Part shown: piece by piece, positions 32,039 through 47,569 of the stretch
How the letters are laid out: each line of letters begins with the position of its first letter
Numbering within the stretch: the stretch's first letter is position 1
Position numbers and translations under genes: made by a program
NCBI GenBank assembly: GCA_002104895.1
Contig: MCFG01000250.1
Span: forward strand, 1 to 57,500
Direction of reading: 5' to 3'
From: Anaeromyces robustus
Taxonomy: Eukaryota > Neocallimastigomycota > Neocallimastigomycetes > Neocallimastigales > Neocallimastigaceae
DNA: 57,500 nucleotides
Notes under the pieces: generated by a model
What the model was told of the DNA's origin: nothing
Seen by the model: the letters and a program-made list of their open reading frames with translations, nothing else
Database searches by the model: none

Positions 32039-35000
32039 TTAATAATCTAATTTATTTTTATTACTTTTTCCAGAAGGTCTAGTTTTCTTTTTAGAATTTT
32101 TAGTTGTTTTTTTGGATTCTTTTACATTTTTTAGACCCAAGTAACTACCGAAAGATATTGTCTGACCTATCTTAATATCACAATCAGATGTTCCTAAGAT
32201 AGTTCTTAAAGATTCATATTCTTTTTCAAATTCTCTTTGATTTTCTTCAGTTAAGGTTAATTTTTTACTCCAGAATTCAGGTTTATCTAATAAATCAAAA
32301 ATGCTCCAATCATAATTATTAAATTGTTCACTAATTAAATATCTAGATATTAACTTTTGAACAGCTATACAATAATCTTTTTTACTAATAAAAAGATTTT
32401 CTTGGTTAAAATGTTTATTTAATAGATCTATTTGGTTTTGGTCCAATTGATTATAGGCTTCTTTTGAAATATTTTTAACTATTTTACTATAATTTATATT
32501 TTCTATATGATCATACAAATCAATTAATTGATTCAATTTTATATTTAATTCATTGATATTTATAAATCTTTTAAATTCATTATCTAATTTAATAATACTT
32601 TGTGGTAATTGTTCTAGTTCATCCAATAAAAATTCATTACCATTGATATTTCTTTTATCGTAGAAATATAAAAAGAGAGATTGTAAAGAAACTAAAATTA
32701 TATTATAATCGAACTTTTCCATTGAATTGGCAATATTAACTTTATCATCTTTTGTTAATTCTTCTTCATCCTTAATTTTTTCTTTGAAGTCTGATATAAT
32801 ATTGTAATTTCTAGTAAATCCTTCAAAGTTATATAAAATAAATCTTTGTTCTTTTTCATTTTTAAATAATTTTTTTCCTAATAATAAAATGTTCGATAAT
32901 TCTATCTCAAGAGAATCAAAATCATATTTAATATTTTTATAATTAATATAATTGATGTCATTACTGTTCAAGTCTTTAAAACAGTTTCTATATGAAAACA
33001 TAAAAATTAAATTTTCAAATGAATTATAAAGATCATTATCAATAGTAATAGAAACAATTTCATCATCATTTGCATTTTGAACAATAATTTCTTTTTCTAT
33101 TTGATAGGAATATGATTTTAAATAATCTATAGTTGTATTTTTTGGAACCAATGTTCTTAGAAATTCATTTTGATAAGTAATACAATCTTTGTAATATGTA
33201 GCTATATATTTACCAAAACCTTTATCAAAATGATCATTTAATATATATGCTAAACAATCACTATTTTTAATATTCTTTTCCTCTAATTTACCATGACAAT
33301 CATAATTTGATAAATTTTTATATACCTTTCCCCATCCTTTTTTGAAATTTTGGAACAATTTTTTCATATGTTTATCATTTTCAAGTTCATCTTTTATTTT
33401 TATTTTCTTTGCTTCATTTCTTGAAATTTTATTAGAGTATTTTTCTAAGGAATAAACAATAAGTGGATTTATTAATTGGAAAGTTTCTAAAAATTTAAAG
33501 TTTTCATTTTTTTCCATAGTTATATTTAAATAAGAATTAAGAACAGGGTATTTTTCGGCTTTTTCAGATATCTTATTAAATTGATCATAGAAATCTTCGT
33601 AGGATGGATAATCAGCAGCATTGAAATATTTAATTAAAGGATACTTTTCTTGAGATAATTTTTTTATATTTGAATTCTGTTCTAAAATAGCTTTTATAGT
33701 ATCATCATTAATATTAAGAATTTCATTGCAATCATTTATATATTGTGGATAGAAATTATGGAAATTAGATATAGCGGATTCAATTATTTTATCGCATTCG
33801 GTTTCAAAAATTTCTCTTTCTTGAACAGTTTCCATCTTAAAATTATTTTCAAATATTAACTTTGAAATATCAGGAATTATCATATTTAAGAAGCATTGAA
33901 TATTATTTTCAATATCTCTTTTTGATAATTCACTATTTAATATGTTCCATATATCATTTAAAATTGAAAAGATGGATATATTATTTTCGTTTTCGTAATA
34001 AAAATTACTTATTTCATTATTATTTATATAGTTTAATTTTTCATCAAAGAGAATGCATGAATAAAAGATAAAACTTAAAATTCTATAGGTTACATTGCTA
34101 ATATTTCTAACTTCTTTTTCAGTACTAGTGAAATAAATCTTCAATATTCTTTTAAATCCACAAATTTGTTTATTTTTTAGTGCATCAACTTCTATTAATA
34201 AATCGTCGATTAACTTTCCTGGAATTTCATGAAAAGTTCTTTGTTGTTGTCTATCTCTAAAAATTCTAATAATTCTTTGAGCTCCTCTTCCAATTGCTTT
34301 ATTACAGAAACGGCAATAACTTGTTTCATTTGGTCTTGTACAGTCACCAATGAAATATGATTTACCACAAGTACACAAATATGCACCAAGTACATTTTGA
34401 TTATTATTAAAGTGCTCTTGAATTTCTTTTGCAGATTCTATTAATATATTATGGTTTGGTTCACCTCCTGGTATATAAATTTTATTTATATTTTTCATAA
34501 TATTAGGTGATAAAATATTTGAATATACAGTATTTGGTTTTGATTGTGAACATATAAAAGCAAATTTATGGGAATATAATAGAATTTCATATTGTGATGG
34601 AGACAGATTTTGAATATTAGGTACTTCTTTAGTTAATGAATCGTAATTATAAAATATAGAAAAAATATTTTCAGAAAGAGAAGGTAAAATTAATTTATTC
34701 ATAAGATTGGTAAGGAAGTTACATAATTTTTGGTAATATTGATTATCAAATTTATTTTTTAATATTAAGTTTGATATTTCTTCATTAACAATTAAATCAT
34801 AAAAGATTAAAATTGAATTGTTATTTTTATTTATTAAATCTAAGATTTCATTATCAGATTTAAAATTTTCCATTTTAATATCTCTGTATGATTCACTGAT
34901 TTTTTTATAATTTTCAAATGAACCTTTTTGAAGGAAAAGATAATTTAATGAAAATGGTACTTTTTCTGAAAAATCAAAATCATCTTTGAAGTAACCTTTT

Positions 35001-38000
35001 GAATTTATAAATTCAAGTAAATCTTTATAATTCTTTATTATGATTTTATTTAAAACTCTTAATATATATATTTTTATTATTTTTCTTAATTTTGTTGTAT
35101 TATTTAAAAATTCTAATATTTCTTTAAAGTTTAAATTTTCAGAATCATCAGAATTAATAATTTTACTTAAATGATAACAATAACATTTTATATATGAAAT
35201 ACAGTATAATATTTCTAATTTATTATTTTGGGTAATTTTAGAATTATAATCTTCAATATGAGAAACACAATATTTAAATATGTAAAATGATTGATTAAAA
35301 ATTTTATCTTCATCACTATATTTATATTTTGAATTAAAATAATATATAATAGATTCATCAAATAAAGATATTAAAAGTTCATCTAATAAATCATTTTTAG
35401 ATTTATTTAAAAATGAAATTATTGGATTGTATTTATCTTTAGATATTTCTGATAAAAATTTTACTCCTGTTCTATCGTTATCATTAATATTTTCTTCTTC
35501 TTCATTACTATTTTCTTCCATAAAACTATCATTATCATCATCATCATTATCATCATTATCATCGTCATCGTCATCATTATCATAATCACTATCATTATCA
35601 TAATCATCATCATTATCATTATTATAATCATCATTATTATTATCATCATCTTCTATTTCATCAATTTCATCATTATCATTATCATTTTTTATATTAATAG
35701 GCTTTAGGTTATATTTTCTAAATATAATTTTAAATATTTTTTTGGATTTATTAATAATATTATCATTTGAATAAATTATTTTTAATAAGATTAAACGATA
35801 ATTTTCATTTTTAGAAATTTTCATTTTATTATTTAATAATTTGATTATTAATTCTAAGTAATTTTCAAGTGGTAATTTTTCTTTCAAAAATTTAAATTCT
35901 TTATGAATAAGAGAATTTTCGCTATTAGAACCTAGTTTAATTTTTTTGTTTTTTATATATTCTGGTAAGAGATAATTTTCATTTTCATCTTTTAAAAATT
36001 TCAAATAAGTTTTTAAATTTTCTTTTAATGAAATATTTGATTTATCAAAGGCTTCTTTCACATTAATAAAATCTTGTAAATATAATGATTGTTTCAATGT
36101 TAAACCTAAATCAATATTTACTTTAATCAAAGTATCTGAAAAGGTTTTAATTTCATCCATTATATCTGAAATATTATTAAAATCATATTCAAAATTAAGA
36201 GTACAATATATAACAGATTCATATAAATTAAATAATATTCCATTACCAATAGAAATATTTATATTTATTTTCATAAAGGTTTTATCTAAAATTTTTGAAC
36301 TAAATTTATTTATGAATTCATAATTAAAAGAATCCATATAATTAATAAATTCAACTATTTTAACTATATATTTCTGGAAAGCTTCAATAAATAAAATAAA
36401 TTTCATCATTTTTTCAAAAGATTCATTGTATTCATTATTATCTTCAACATCACTATTTTCTTCTTCTTCTTCTTCCTCATCATCATCATCTTCTTCGTCA
36501 TCTTCTGTATCATCTTCTGTATCATCTTCATCATCTTCTTCATCATTTTCTTCTTGATTATCTTCACTATTTACTAAAATAGAATCATTTTCATTAATAA
36601 TATCATTTTTATTTTCATCATTGACCATAACAAATAATTTATATAAGGAATCAAAAAAATTTAATATATTTTCATTTTCGAATATTTTGTCTGATTTTGA
36701 TAAATAATATAAAATATAATCTCTAAATAAAATTTGTAATAATTTTTCTTTATCAAATTCTTTATTTAGTCCAGTTGTAAATATTTCTGAAAAATATACT
36801 TCATAAAATTTATCCTTTATATTTCTTTCCATAAGATTTTTTTCTTTTTGATAATTTTCTTTATTTTCTAAAGTAAACCTATTTTCATTATTGAAATAAT
36901 CTTGTTTTAAATTTCGTTTAATATATGTACTAATTTTTTCAAATTCAGGAATTATACATGGATAAGAAATACCTAAGATTAATTCAATATTTGTTCTTTG
37001 TGATATTAACTGGTAATTTAAAGAGGAATCAATTTTAATATTTTTCATTTTATTTTCATATATATTATTAAAATATTTATTATTCATGTTTTTATTTTTG
37101 CTATTTAATAACATTGTAGAAAATATATTAAGTTTTTCCATTTCAATTAGAACAAAAATTAACGCATTTTTATAAATTAATTTCATATACTTAATTAAAA
37201 TGGATATAAAATCTGTATCATTTTCTTCAAAATTATAATTAGTAAATACTCCCATTATAATATTTTCTTTAATCGAATTAATTTTTTTAATGGTTAATGA
37301 AAGAATGATTCCCCTTAATCTTTTATTATTATTAATAAATTTACATACATTTTTAATGTATTCATCCTTTTTAATATTAGAAATATTAACTTTAATATTG
37401 TAATGAATATATGAAAATGAATGGAATAATTCTTGTTCAAATTCTTTATTTAAATCTATTAAAGATAAATTTCTAAATAATTCTTTATTTGTAGCATTGA
37501 GTATATCATTTATGTTTATATTTTCGCCATTAATATTATCAATAAAGAAATGTTTCCAGTTTGTTAAATGTGATATTAAATATTCATTTTGAATTCTTTC
37601 ATTTTCATTTTCAATCATTCTTTCTCTATCAAAAGTAATTCTTTTTACATGAATCATCAAAATAATTGGTTTTAACTCACTAATATTATTTTCTATTAAA
37701 GATGCTTCGTAATTTTCTATTAAATAATTAATATGATTTAAATGATTACATTCATTAATATCGAAATGAATTAAACATAAATTATAATTACTCTTTGTAT
37801 AATATTCAACAATACAGTCATCAATATCACTTTCCGAATTATATTGATTAATAAAAGCATTTTTTGTATTATCTTTTGTAAAAGGACCATATTTACTATT
37901 CTCTATTCTATTGATTTCGTTATTTTCATTATTTTGTTTGAAAATGGAATCCAAAATATTAGAAAATGTATAAATAATATGTTTATTTGTTGTAATATTT

Positions 38001-38220
38001 TCTAGGTAAAATCTCATGTTCTTATGTTGATTTCCTTCTTCAAGATAAATATTTAAAATTTTTTGATATTTTTTCTTATATTTCTGACCATATTCAGTAT
38101 TTTTGAAATAAAATAATAAATCTTGTGAAAAAGTTGGAACAATTTTTTGATATATTTTTTCTTCTATTAATTTCCTATCTTCAGAGTTTAGATTTTGAGT
38201 GATTAATTCTGAATTTTTTA

Positions 38221-38292
<72 letters not shown>

Positions 38293-38319
38293 CATTATTA
38301 TTATCATTATCATCATCAC

Positions 38320-38352
<33 letters not shown>

Positions 38353-41300
38353 CAATGTCATTGATATCATTTTCATTGACTGCGATTTCATTTTCATTTA
38401 TTAATAATTGATAATTAATACCTTGAATTTCTTCTAAATCACAATTAATTAATTCAGATTTTATATCTATTTTTAATTTTTTATTTTCATTATCACAGAA
38501 TTTATTGATATTATCAAAAATATTTTCACTTAATTTAATAGATTTATCATTTAATAAATCTTTAAAAGTTATAATATGTTTTTCAAATCTATTAATAAAT
38601 GGAGGATCTTGTTTATCAAGTTCGATTTTATCTAAAAGAACAATACATCTTAAATTATCGTTTACTTTATAATTTTGAGTATTTGAATTTCCTAATGCAA
38701 TTCTAGCATATTTGGTATTTTCAAATATTCTAAAGTTTTGATTAAAAAGATCATACAATGATGGATACATACTATCTAAATTTTTTAATATCATTACATT
38801 ATCTTCATTCATAGTTATTTGAATCTTATTTAACATCTTTGCACTGTAATATCCTTTGGATGTATCAATATCGAAATTACTACCATAATAAAATACATAT
38901 TTTTTATCTAATTTTTGTAATATTAATGTAATTAAAAATTGACTAATTGAATTTTTAGTTTCAATTAAAAGATATCTACTTTTAGGATCTTGAATATTAC
39001 TATTAATACATTTCATAACATGATATTTACTTGTAGTATCAATACTTGCATAGAATTTTGTTAATACCTCTTTGAAAATTTTAATAGAATGATCTAAGCC
39101 GCCAAAATTTCTTTCAATACTTTCCATTAAAATACTATCTATTTCATATTTTTCAGTTGGAAAATCTTTTTCAATAAATAATTTAGAAGCAGTTTTAATT
39201 AAATGATAAAAATCTCTTGAACCATGAAATTCTTTTATATTTTTTTTGGATGATGTATAATTTGAATTAGATTTATTTTTATCTTCAAAACGTAATGGAT
39301 TTTCTCTTAAAATGGTTTTATATTTAAAGTATGAAGAGGATAAATATTCAAAATATCTTTTATATTTTTGTTTTAATCTATTATCATATGATTCAGCAAT
39401 TGCTAAAGATGTATCAATTAAATCTTGTTCATCGGGTTCAGGAATAGAAAGGTGAATTCCTCTATTCATTTTAGAGGCATCAAATGGCCAATTGGAAATT
39501 CCAATAAAAGCTACTTTTCTTTCATTATCATCATATTCTAATTCTGAATGAATTACCTTTAATGGATTATTTTTTGATACTTCAGCAAGTCCCATTTCAT
39601 CAAAGTAAATTGCAGATATAATATCGTTAGATTTTTCTTGTGATTTTCTGGCGCTTTCAAATATTTTTAAAATACCCTTTGATGTACTTGTACGTGATCC
39701 TTGATAAGATTTAGTATATACTTTTGGGAAATGTTTGAAAAATTCTTCAGACGAATCTTTTCCATTCATTGATTTAAAAATTAATTGAGCACTTAAAGAC
39801 TTACTACAACCAGGTTTACCAATAATAAATAATGAAATTTTTGTATTTAGTGCAACAAAAATAACAAATAAATTTGTCAATAAAGCCTTATTTTTGGCAA
39901 TACCTTTTTCTAATTTGACAGCAGTAGCAATTTCATCTTCAACTTTCTTAGGGAAATCTTCAAAATCAAAATTAAAATCAAAGTTTATTCTAAAAGATTC
40001 ATTCATTTTCTTTACAAAATTTCTACGTTTCTGTTTATCAAATAATCTGATATAATAACAAAGATAAATACTTAAATTTAAAGAATAAATGTACATCCTT
40101 TCTTTAGATTTAATGTACTTTTCTAAACATGAATTAGTTAATAATTTTGTATGGAACCATTCAAATAAAATACCTAATCTTCTAATTTCTCTTAAACTTA
40201 CAGAAGAAACATCAAAATTTTTTTGTATGAACATATGTGCAACAAAAACAGATTTTTCTGTAATTTTTTGCATTTTATTCAAAAGTTTAATTTCTTTAAT
40301 ATTTTTTTTAAGAAATTCGTATACCATATTTGAAATATATTTTTTAATATCCGTTTCCTCAGGTGAACCAAAATCAAAAACAAAATTAAGAAGAGAATGA
40401 GGTAAAGGATTAACACTATAAACAAGATCACTAACTTTAAATTTTTCATCATGTAATCCAGGTATTTCTTTTTTACCAATATCTAATCTATAAGGGTTAC
40501 AAGCAGCAATAAATTTTACATTTTCTTTTAATTTTTTTCCTTTACAAGAATGTTTTAATAATATTTCAGTGATTAAACTTAATGAATTACATGTATTTAT
40601 TTCATCTAAAAATATCCATACGGTATCATTATTTGTATTTTGGTTAATATCATTTAATAATAAATTATTATCTTCAATAAATTGAATGATATGATCATCT
40701 TCTATACCTGCATGAATATTTAATGTATGCATTGAAATATTCTTTAATTTTGCAATAATTTTTATTAATGAAGTTTTACCACAACCAGTTTCACCCATTA
40801 AAATTACGGGTATATTTATATTACTTCTGAGATATAAGGAAATTAAAATTAATTTCATGAAATTATCAGCTGTAAATACATAAGATTTAACGATTTCACT
40901 TAAATAGTCTAATCTTTTACCATTCATTTCCCTTGGACTATCCTTATCGTTTTCATCAATGGGATTATAAAGATTTAAAACCTTTTTAACTTCAATTAAG
41001 AAATCTCTTGTTTTTAATTGATTATAATCAATAATATCACCATAAATTCCAGTATTTCTATTACGATTAGTTAAATCTATTTGATAAACTGATTTTAAAT
41101 GGTCATATTCATTTCTATCCTTTATCTCATTTGTACATGTTTTTATAATGGAAACAGATTGTCCATCTTCATTAATTAAAACTATACTTGGACGAATTTT
41201 TTCAAATGAAAAGGATTCCTTTTCTGTTAAATTTAAAGCAGCTTCTTCTTTTGCTTTTTCAATATCTATATTTCCTTTTTGTTGACCTTGAGTTAAATTC

Positions 41301-44300
41301 TGATCTTTAATAATATTATTATAAGAAGAAGTAATAAATTTTGTTATTACTTTTGTTAATGATTCAATAAAGAATTTTCTGAAACTACCTATATTACGAT
41401 TTATTTGACAATAAACATTTATTTGATCAATATTAAAATGATAAGATTTAGAAAGAAGAATTAATTGTTCTGCAAGAATATTAATATAAGATTGTACTTG
41501 ATAATAATTTTTTCTATCCTTTTCATTTTGATGATATTCTGACGAAAAAATAATATCAGTACATTCTTTTTCATTTAATGGTTGGATAGTTATACTGGAA
41601 GATGTCCTATTATTAATATTAGGAATATAAATATCATGTGAATTAATTTGATTAATATTCTTTAAAAAATTACATACAATCTGAATATTAGATTGGAGGT
41701 CTGATGTAGTAATTAAGGAAGGCATATTTGCATAACTTATATGTTCTATTTCAAAGAAATCAAATAAAGGAAATAAACTTTTAAAATCAATATTACCATT
41801 TGGAATTTCAATTTTAATTTTCATTTCATTACCATAATAAAAGATATTATCATTTTGAGAATAATAATGTAATACTAAAAATGAAAAAAGAAATTCATTT
41901 AATATCTCAATTTGATCACTATAATATAAATCTACATGTAAAGCGATTTTCTGACCACTTAATTTCAATAATCTATTAACAATATCCTTTTTATCAATAT
42001 TATCACCTAATGGGAAATAAACATATTTATAATGGGGATATTCTTTTTTGAAATGGGTTTCAATTAGAGTAGATTTTCCCAAACCAGAAATATCGCTAGA
42101 ATATATTCTTATATCTGATACTTTTTTATTATTATTTTTAAATATCATTTTATTTTTTATTATAGTATTATTGAAATCATAATATTTATGATATGGAAGT
42201 TTTTTAATTTCAATAATGGCTTCATCTGTCTTATTTCCTTTAGCATAAATAAAAAGTAGACAAGAAACCATTTTTTTAGGTTCTTTAGAGTATAATTCTT
42301 TAAGTAATTCAATTAATATACTTTTCTTTTCACGACTTAAACTTTCAGGTTTTATTAAAATAAATAAAACATTTTGATGACATTTTATACATCTATAAAG
42401 AAAAGATATTATTTCTTCTTCAGTTGTATTACTATTACAATATAAAGTGGTTTGAGCTATAGGAAATTCACCTGTTAAATCTAATGAACAACGTATGGCA
42501 TTTTTTGTTATATTTTCTTTTGAACATGAATGGCTATAAATTCCTCTTTTATTATTATTTGTAGGAAGTATTGCTCTTTTAATAACATTTTGAAGAGTAA
42601 TATTATTTTTTTGATATAATCTATTTAAAAATTCACTAACAATCATAAACATTTGATTTAAAGTTATATTATCATTATCATTATTAATTTTTGGAGTATT
42701 TGATACAAAAGAACTAACAGAATTATCAGTAATATATTTTAAAATATTTTTTCTAATATATCTATTTTGTTTATGAAAATCTCTTGGAGACTGTATATAT
42801 TGATAAATAAAAGTAAATTGCCTTCCATGTATCATTCTAGAGATAGGATCATTTTGATAGGTATTAATGATTACCTCTTTTTGATTAGAAAGTATATCAT
42901 TTAAATCATTAATAATTTCTGTTAAATTTTTTTCCACATTTTGATTATTTTTATTTTTTCTTCCCTTAGCTATAGCATTTCCTTTTTCAATGATAATATC
43001 ATATTCTAAATTTTCGAAATAACCTTTTGATGATATACTTTTCAAAAGTTTTAAAATTTCTTGAATATCACTAACAATAATAGAAAATTTATTACATATA
43101 TCAAAATAATCTTGTTCTCTTTGATCCTTTTTACGTAATAATGCTATTGTTCTGAATTCTAATATATCATCATTATCTTTCGTTACTACTTTATTATTAT
43201 TAATATATTTAACTTCACATTTAAATTCTGGATAATCATTAATTATTATAAATTTACTTGAATTATAAATACTTCTTATGTGGGCCTTATTTAATTCATT
43301 TTTATCCAAGTTACATAATGTATTAAATTCAGGATATTTACTAGAAGAATTTTCAAATTTTAAAACTATATCATGGTAATTTTTATTATTATTTAATAAT
43401 TTAACAAAAAGATCTAAAAATTCTTTTTCTTTCATACCATGACTTTTAATTTTTAATTCATGATGAAAAGTCATGCATGTTTCTAGTTGATCAATATCTG
43501 ATAATGATAAATAAACATCTTCAGAATCATCAATAAATTCCCCCATTTGATGTACAGCATCTATACTTTTTTCCTTTATAAATTTCATTAAATTAGGTTC
43601 TTTATACATACTACTAATTACATCAAATGCCATTTTACTTTCTTTGGAATTTAAATCTAATATATTTAGCTTAAAAGAATTTAAAGAATCATTAACCATA
43701 ATTAAATCTCTCAATGAAGTAATATTTTTTAATTTGTTTTTTGCATCTTCAAATGATTTTTTTATATCATTAGTTTTTAAAGTAAAATCATTTAAAAGTA
43801 AAATAATTTTCTCATACTGATTGATATGTTTATCTAAATTATTTAAAAGAATTAATTTTTCATCAATTCTATTTTCAGGATCATCTTCAATTTCAAAAAT
43901 ATTTTTCATAATATCTATTTCTTTTATAATTTCTTTTTCATCATCAATTTTTTTAATAATATCTTTCAAAAACTTTAATTCAATTTCATTTTCAGTTTTT
44001 AAAGAAAATAAATTTTCTAATTTAAGAAATACATCTTTTGCTTTATCAAAAATATAACTATCATGATTAATTTCACTTTCACCTTCACCATTAATCTTTT
44101 TCTCATTTTCATAGATTAAATTAAATATATGAGAATCTACAATCTTTGTAATTTGATGAGCTTCTTTATACAAGTTTTCAAAATTATATTCATTTAATTT
44201 TTCTTCTGAAGGAAAATCAAAAGCTTGATTTTGCATAATATTTTTTTTTAATTCTTCAAAATTTTCAATAATATCACGTTTATCATTTGGATAATAATTT

Positions 44301-46263
44301 GAAAATCGATCAATAATTTCTTGAATTTCATTTAACTTTTTAGTACATAATTTTATATTCTCAACTGTATTTGGATATAATTCATTCATAATTTTTTTAC
44401 TAATATCAGTATTACCTAATGATAGAAGAAGAAATCTATTCTTTAAATAATTATTTTTATTTAATCGTTCCATATTTTTAACCTGTTCCATAGATATTTC
44501 CATATTTTCCAATTTTTTAATAATGTTATTAATAATATTAATTGTTTTATTGATATATTCAATTTCTAAAAATTGTTCATTAATATTTTTAAAGTAACCA
44601 TTACGTACTAAGTTTTCAAGAAATTCTAAATTTTCAGAATAATTTATATTAAAGAAATCATCTTCTTTGACTTTATTATTTCTCAATTTTTTTAAAATTG
44701 AATACATAACATTTTCAGAAGTCACATGTTTTAAAAGTTCAACAATATTATCATTAGATATATCTGTAACGCATTCAATAATTTTTTCATATAAATCATT
44801 ATTTAATTTATCACCAAATTCATTTAAAATAAAAAGAAAAATTTCATTGGCTTCTTCTTCATCAAAAATTTTTTGAGTATATTCTAACATAGATTTCATA
44901 CAATAATTTTCATTATCTGATATTAATTTATATAAATCATAAATGATTTTTTTTAGTTCTTCAAAATCCATATTATCTCTTTCTAAATCTTTTCCGAAAG
45001 TTTCTACTAAATTATTAATAACATTCTTAGTTTGTTTTGATAATTGTCGAATTTTAAAAATATCATAAAGCTTTTTTAAATGATTATAATTTTTTACATT
45101 TTTAACAATTGATGAAATAAATAAATTATAATTTTTACCAAATTGAAATTGGTAATCATATGGATCTCTTGGATTTCCAATAAATTTGTTACAAAAATTA
45201 TTATTTACTTTATTTAAGTTAATATGACCAATAAGTGATGCAAATTCAGGGTTTTTTTTATAATCCTCATAATATATTTTAACATCTTCTTGAAGGTAAT
45301 TAATGATTTGCATATTATCCCATTCATCATTTTCTATACATTTTTTTCCAGTTACATGAAGTGCATAATCTAACCTCTTTAAAATATTATATACTATATA
45401 TATTTCTTCGTATTTTAATGAAATTTTTTTCATTTCTATTAATTTTTCATAATTATTTCCATTCCTTAATACATCAATTAAAACAAAAATTTTATTTTGT
45501 ATTTCATTTAAGTCACTATTTTCTAAATAAATACCATCTAATGCATTAATAAATGAATCTAAAAGTTTAATATCAGTTTTTTCGCATGGTTTTGGACATT
45601 TATTAAATTGAATTCTTGATGCAGTTTTTATAATTTCCTTTTTCCAAAAACAAAAAAACTCCATAAAATCATTAAAATTAGAAGCAAGCAATAAAACATC
45701 ATTAATAGAAGTTTCTTCTTTATCTGAATTTTTATAAATAATATTTAAATTAGATACATTAAGATTTGAAAATATTTCTTTATTTTTTTTAATAAATCTA
45801 ATAGTTTCTTTTTTCTGTTTAATTCTATAAAATATTTCATTAAATTTTTTTCCATTTTTATAAATTTGATTATAAATTAAAAGAAAGAAATATCTTTCAT
45901 TAATCCAATTATTATCATTATAAAAAGAAAAAGGATTATCAATTTTTTTTACTACGTTACTATAATCCTTATTAAATTTTTGAGTAACAATTTTTTCTTT
46001 ATTAAATAAACTTGAAAAAACATTTTCCAATATTTCTTTTTTTTTATCCGAAATTTCATTGATATGATTTTCTTTATTTAATAATGTATCTAAATAAATT
46101 AATACATAATCAAATTCTAATTTTTCTGCACCAGTTATAGTGTATTGAGTTTCTTCTATAAGATTTTGAATTAAATTTTCCATATTATTTTTGATCAAAT
46201 ATTCTTTATAGATTACAAATGACTGTTTATTTGATAATTTATATTTTTTTTCAGGAATAATCA

Positions 46264-46306
<43 letters not shown>

Positions 46307-47569
46307 TCCTTTTATAAAATAAACAAAAGATTTTGCTAAAGATTTTTTTAAATTTTTAAATTTTCCTTTTTTTTTTTCAATTACAATATTTTTTTCTTCA
46401 ATTACAATAAATGATAATGAATAAATAAATAATTTTTGATATTTTTTAATATTCAATGATTCTCTAGACTGAAATAAGTTATTATTATTGATAAACTCAA
46501 TTTTAAAATTTTCTTCATTAGTTTCTAATTCAATATTTACTTTGAGTAAATAAATTGATTTGCTTTTAAAGGAATTGTTAAATTCTTGAATGTTTAATAT
46601 TTTTGAATGAGGTTTAGTGTTTTCAATATTTTCTTTATATTTTTCTTTTTTATTATTTTCTTCAAGTATATTTAATGAATTTTCCTTATTATCATGAATT
46701 TCATATTTATTTTCTTCTTCTTCTTTAGATGAATCCTTATGCTTTTCTTGACTTTCAACTATATCTATTTCATCTTCAGATATTTTTTCTTGATTATTAA
46801 CCATATTTTTTTTCTCTTCAGATAAATTTTTTTGCTTTTTTTCTTGATTTTCATTGTTATTTTCATTAACATTATCGTTAGGTAAAACCGGAATCATCTC
46901 ATTTTCCAATATTTTAATTTCATTATTTTTTTCTGATTTAATATGAATGTTTTCAATAGAAAAATCATTTGGACCTGATAGGATTAAATATATTAAAGTA
47001 TTTTGGTCTTTTATTTTTTCTTCTTTTTTTGGATTATTATCTTCATTATTTGATTCTTCTTTTTTTGGATTATTATCTTCTTTATTTGATTCTTCTTTTT
47101 TTGGATTATTATCTTCTTTATTTGATTCTTCTTTTTTTGGGTTATTATCTTTGTTATTTAATTCTTCTTTTTTTGAATTATTATCTTTGTTATTTAATTC
47201 TTCTTTTTTTGGATTATTATCTTCTTTATTTGATTCTTCTTTTTTTGGATTATTATCTTCTTTATTTGATTCTTCTTTTTTTGGATTATTATTTTTTATA
47301 TTTGATTCTTCTTTTTTTGGATTATTATTAAAATTTATATGACTTTCATTATTTGATTGTTGTGTATTTCTTTTCATATTATTTTTATATGGATTATATT
47401 TATATGATTCATTGTAAGCATTACTATATACTTCATCATAACCATAAAAATAATAATCATCATTATTATATCCATAATAGGAATCATTATCTCCATAAGA
47501 TTCTTCATCTTCGTAATCATCATATAAAACATTATAATAATTCCTATTACTATTGTTATTATTATCCAT
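32039..47569 (-). CDS. RNF213: RNF213/mysterin-like giant AAA+ protein with RZ-type zinc finger
   Basis: One open frame of 5176 aa without introns, almost the length of human RNF213 (about 5200 aa), a dynein-like AAA+ machine and E3 ubiquitin ligase. Order: Asp/Tyr/Asn-rich start; nine 12-aa repeats NNPKKEESNKED (about 80-190); a long helical arm; Walker-like GLGKST (about 1828); an AAA unit with GETGCGKT (about 2261) and Walker B FLDEIN (about 2320); an AAA unit with GKPGCSKS (about 2585) and FDEMGLAE (about 2656). The last two match the paired active AAA3/AAA4 units of RNF213. A poly-Asn run lies near 3070-3115, and acidic runs near 3675-3705 and 3965-4025. An RZ finger follows at 4399-4422 (Cys 4399, 4401, 4410, 4419, 4422; FIGDC core), then a helical C-terminus. 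No C3HC4 RING is visible. Lys4403 sits where the family has the His of CxxGH. E3 activity is inference. Confidence 0.92.
38220..38370 (-). repeat. Poly-asparagine-coding microsatellite inside the RNF213-like gene
   Basis: ATT/ATC triplets on the plus strand encode long Asn runs broken by Asp and Gly on the minus strand, between the AAA core and the E3 half. The frame stays open. Confidence 0.95.
47005..47328 (-). repeat. 36-bp coding repeat, nine copies (NNPKKEESNKED)
   Basis: Nine units of 36 bp encode charged repeats in the N-terminal region of the RNF213-like protein. Because the period is a multiple of three, two other frames also look open here; these are shadows. Confidence 0.95.

Noticed and set aside
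46947-47342. Two open frames on the plus strand rich in Phe/Leu
   Set aside because: They mirror the nine 36-bp coding repeats of the RNF213-like gene. A repeat whose period is a multiple of three keeps other frames open.
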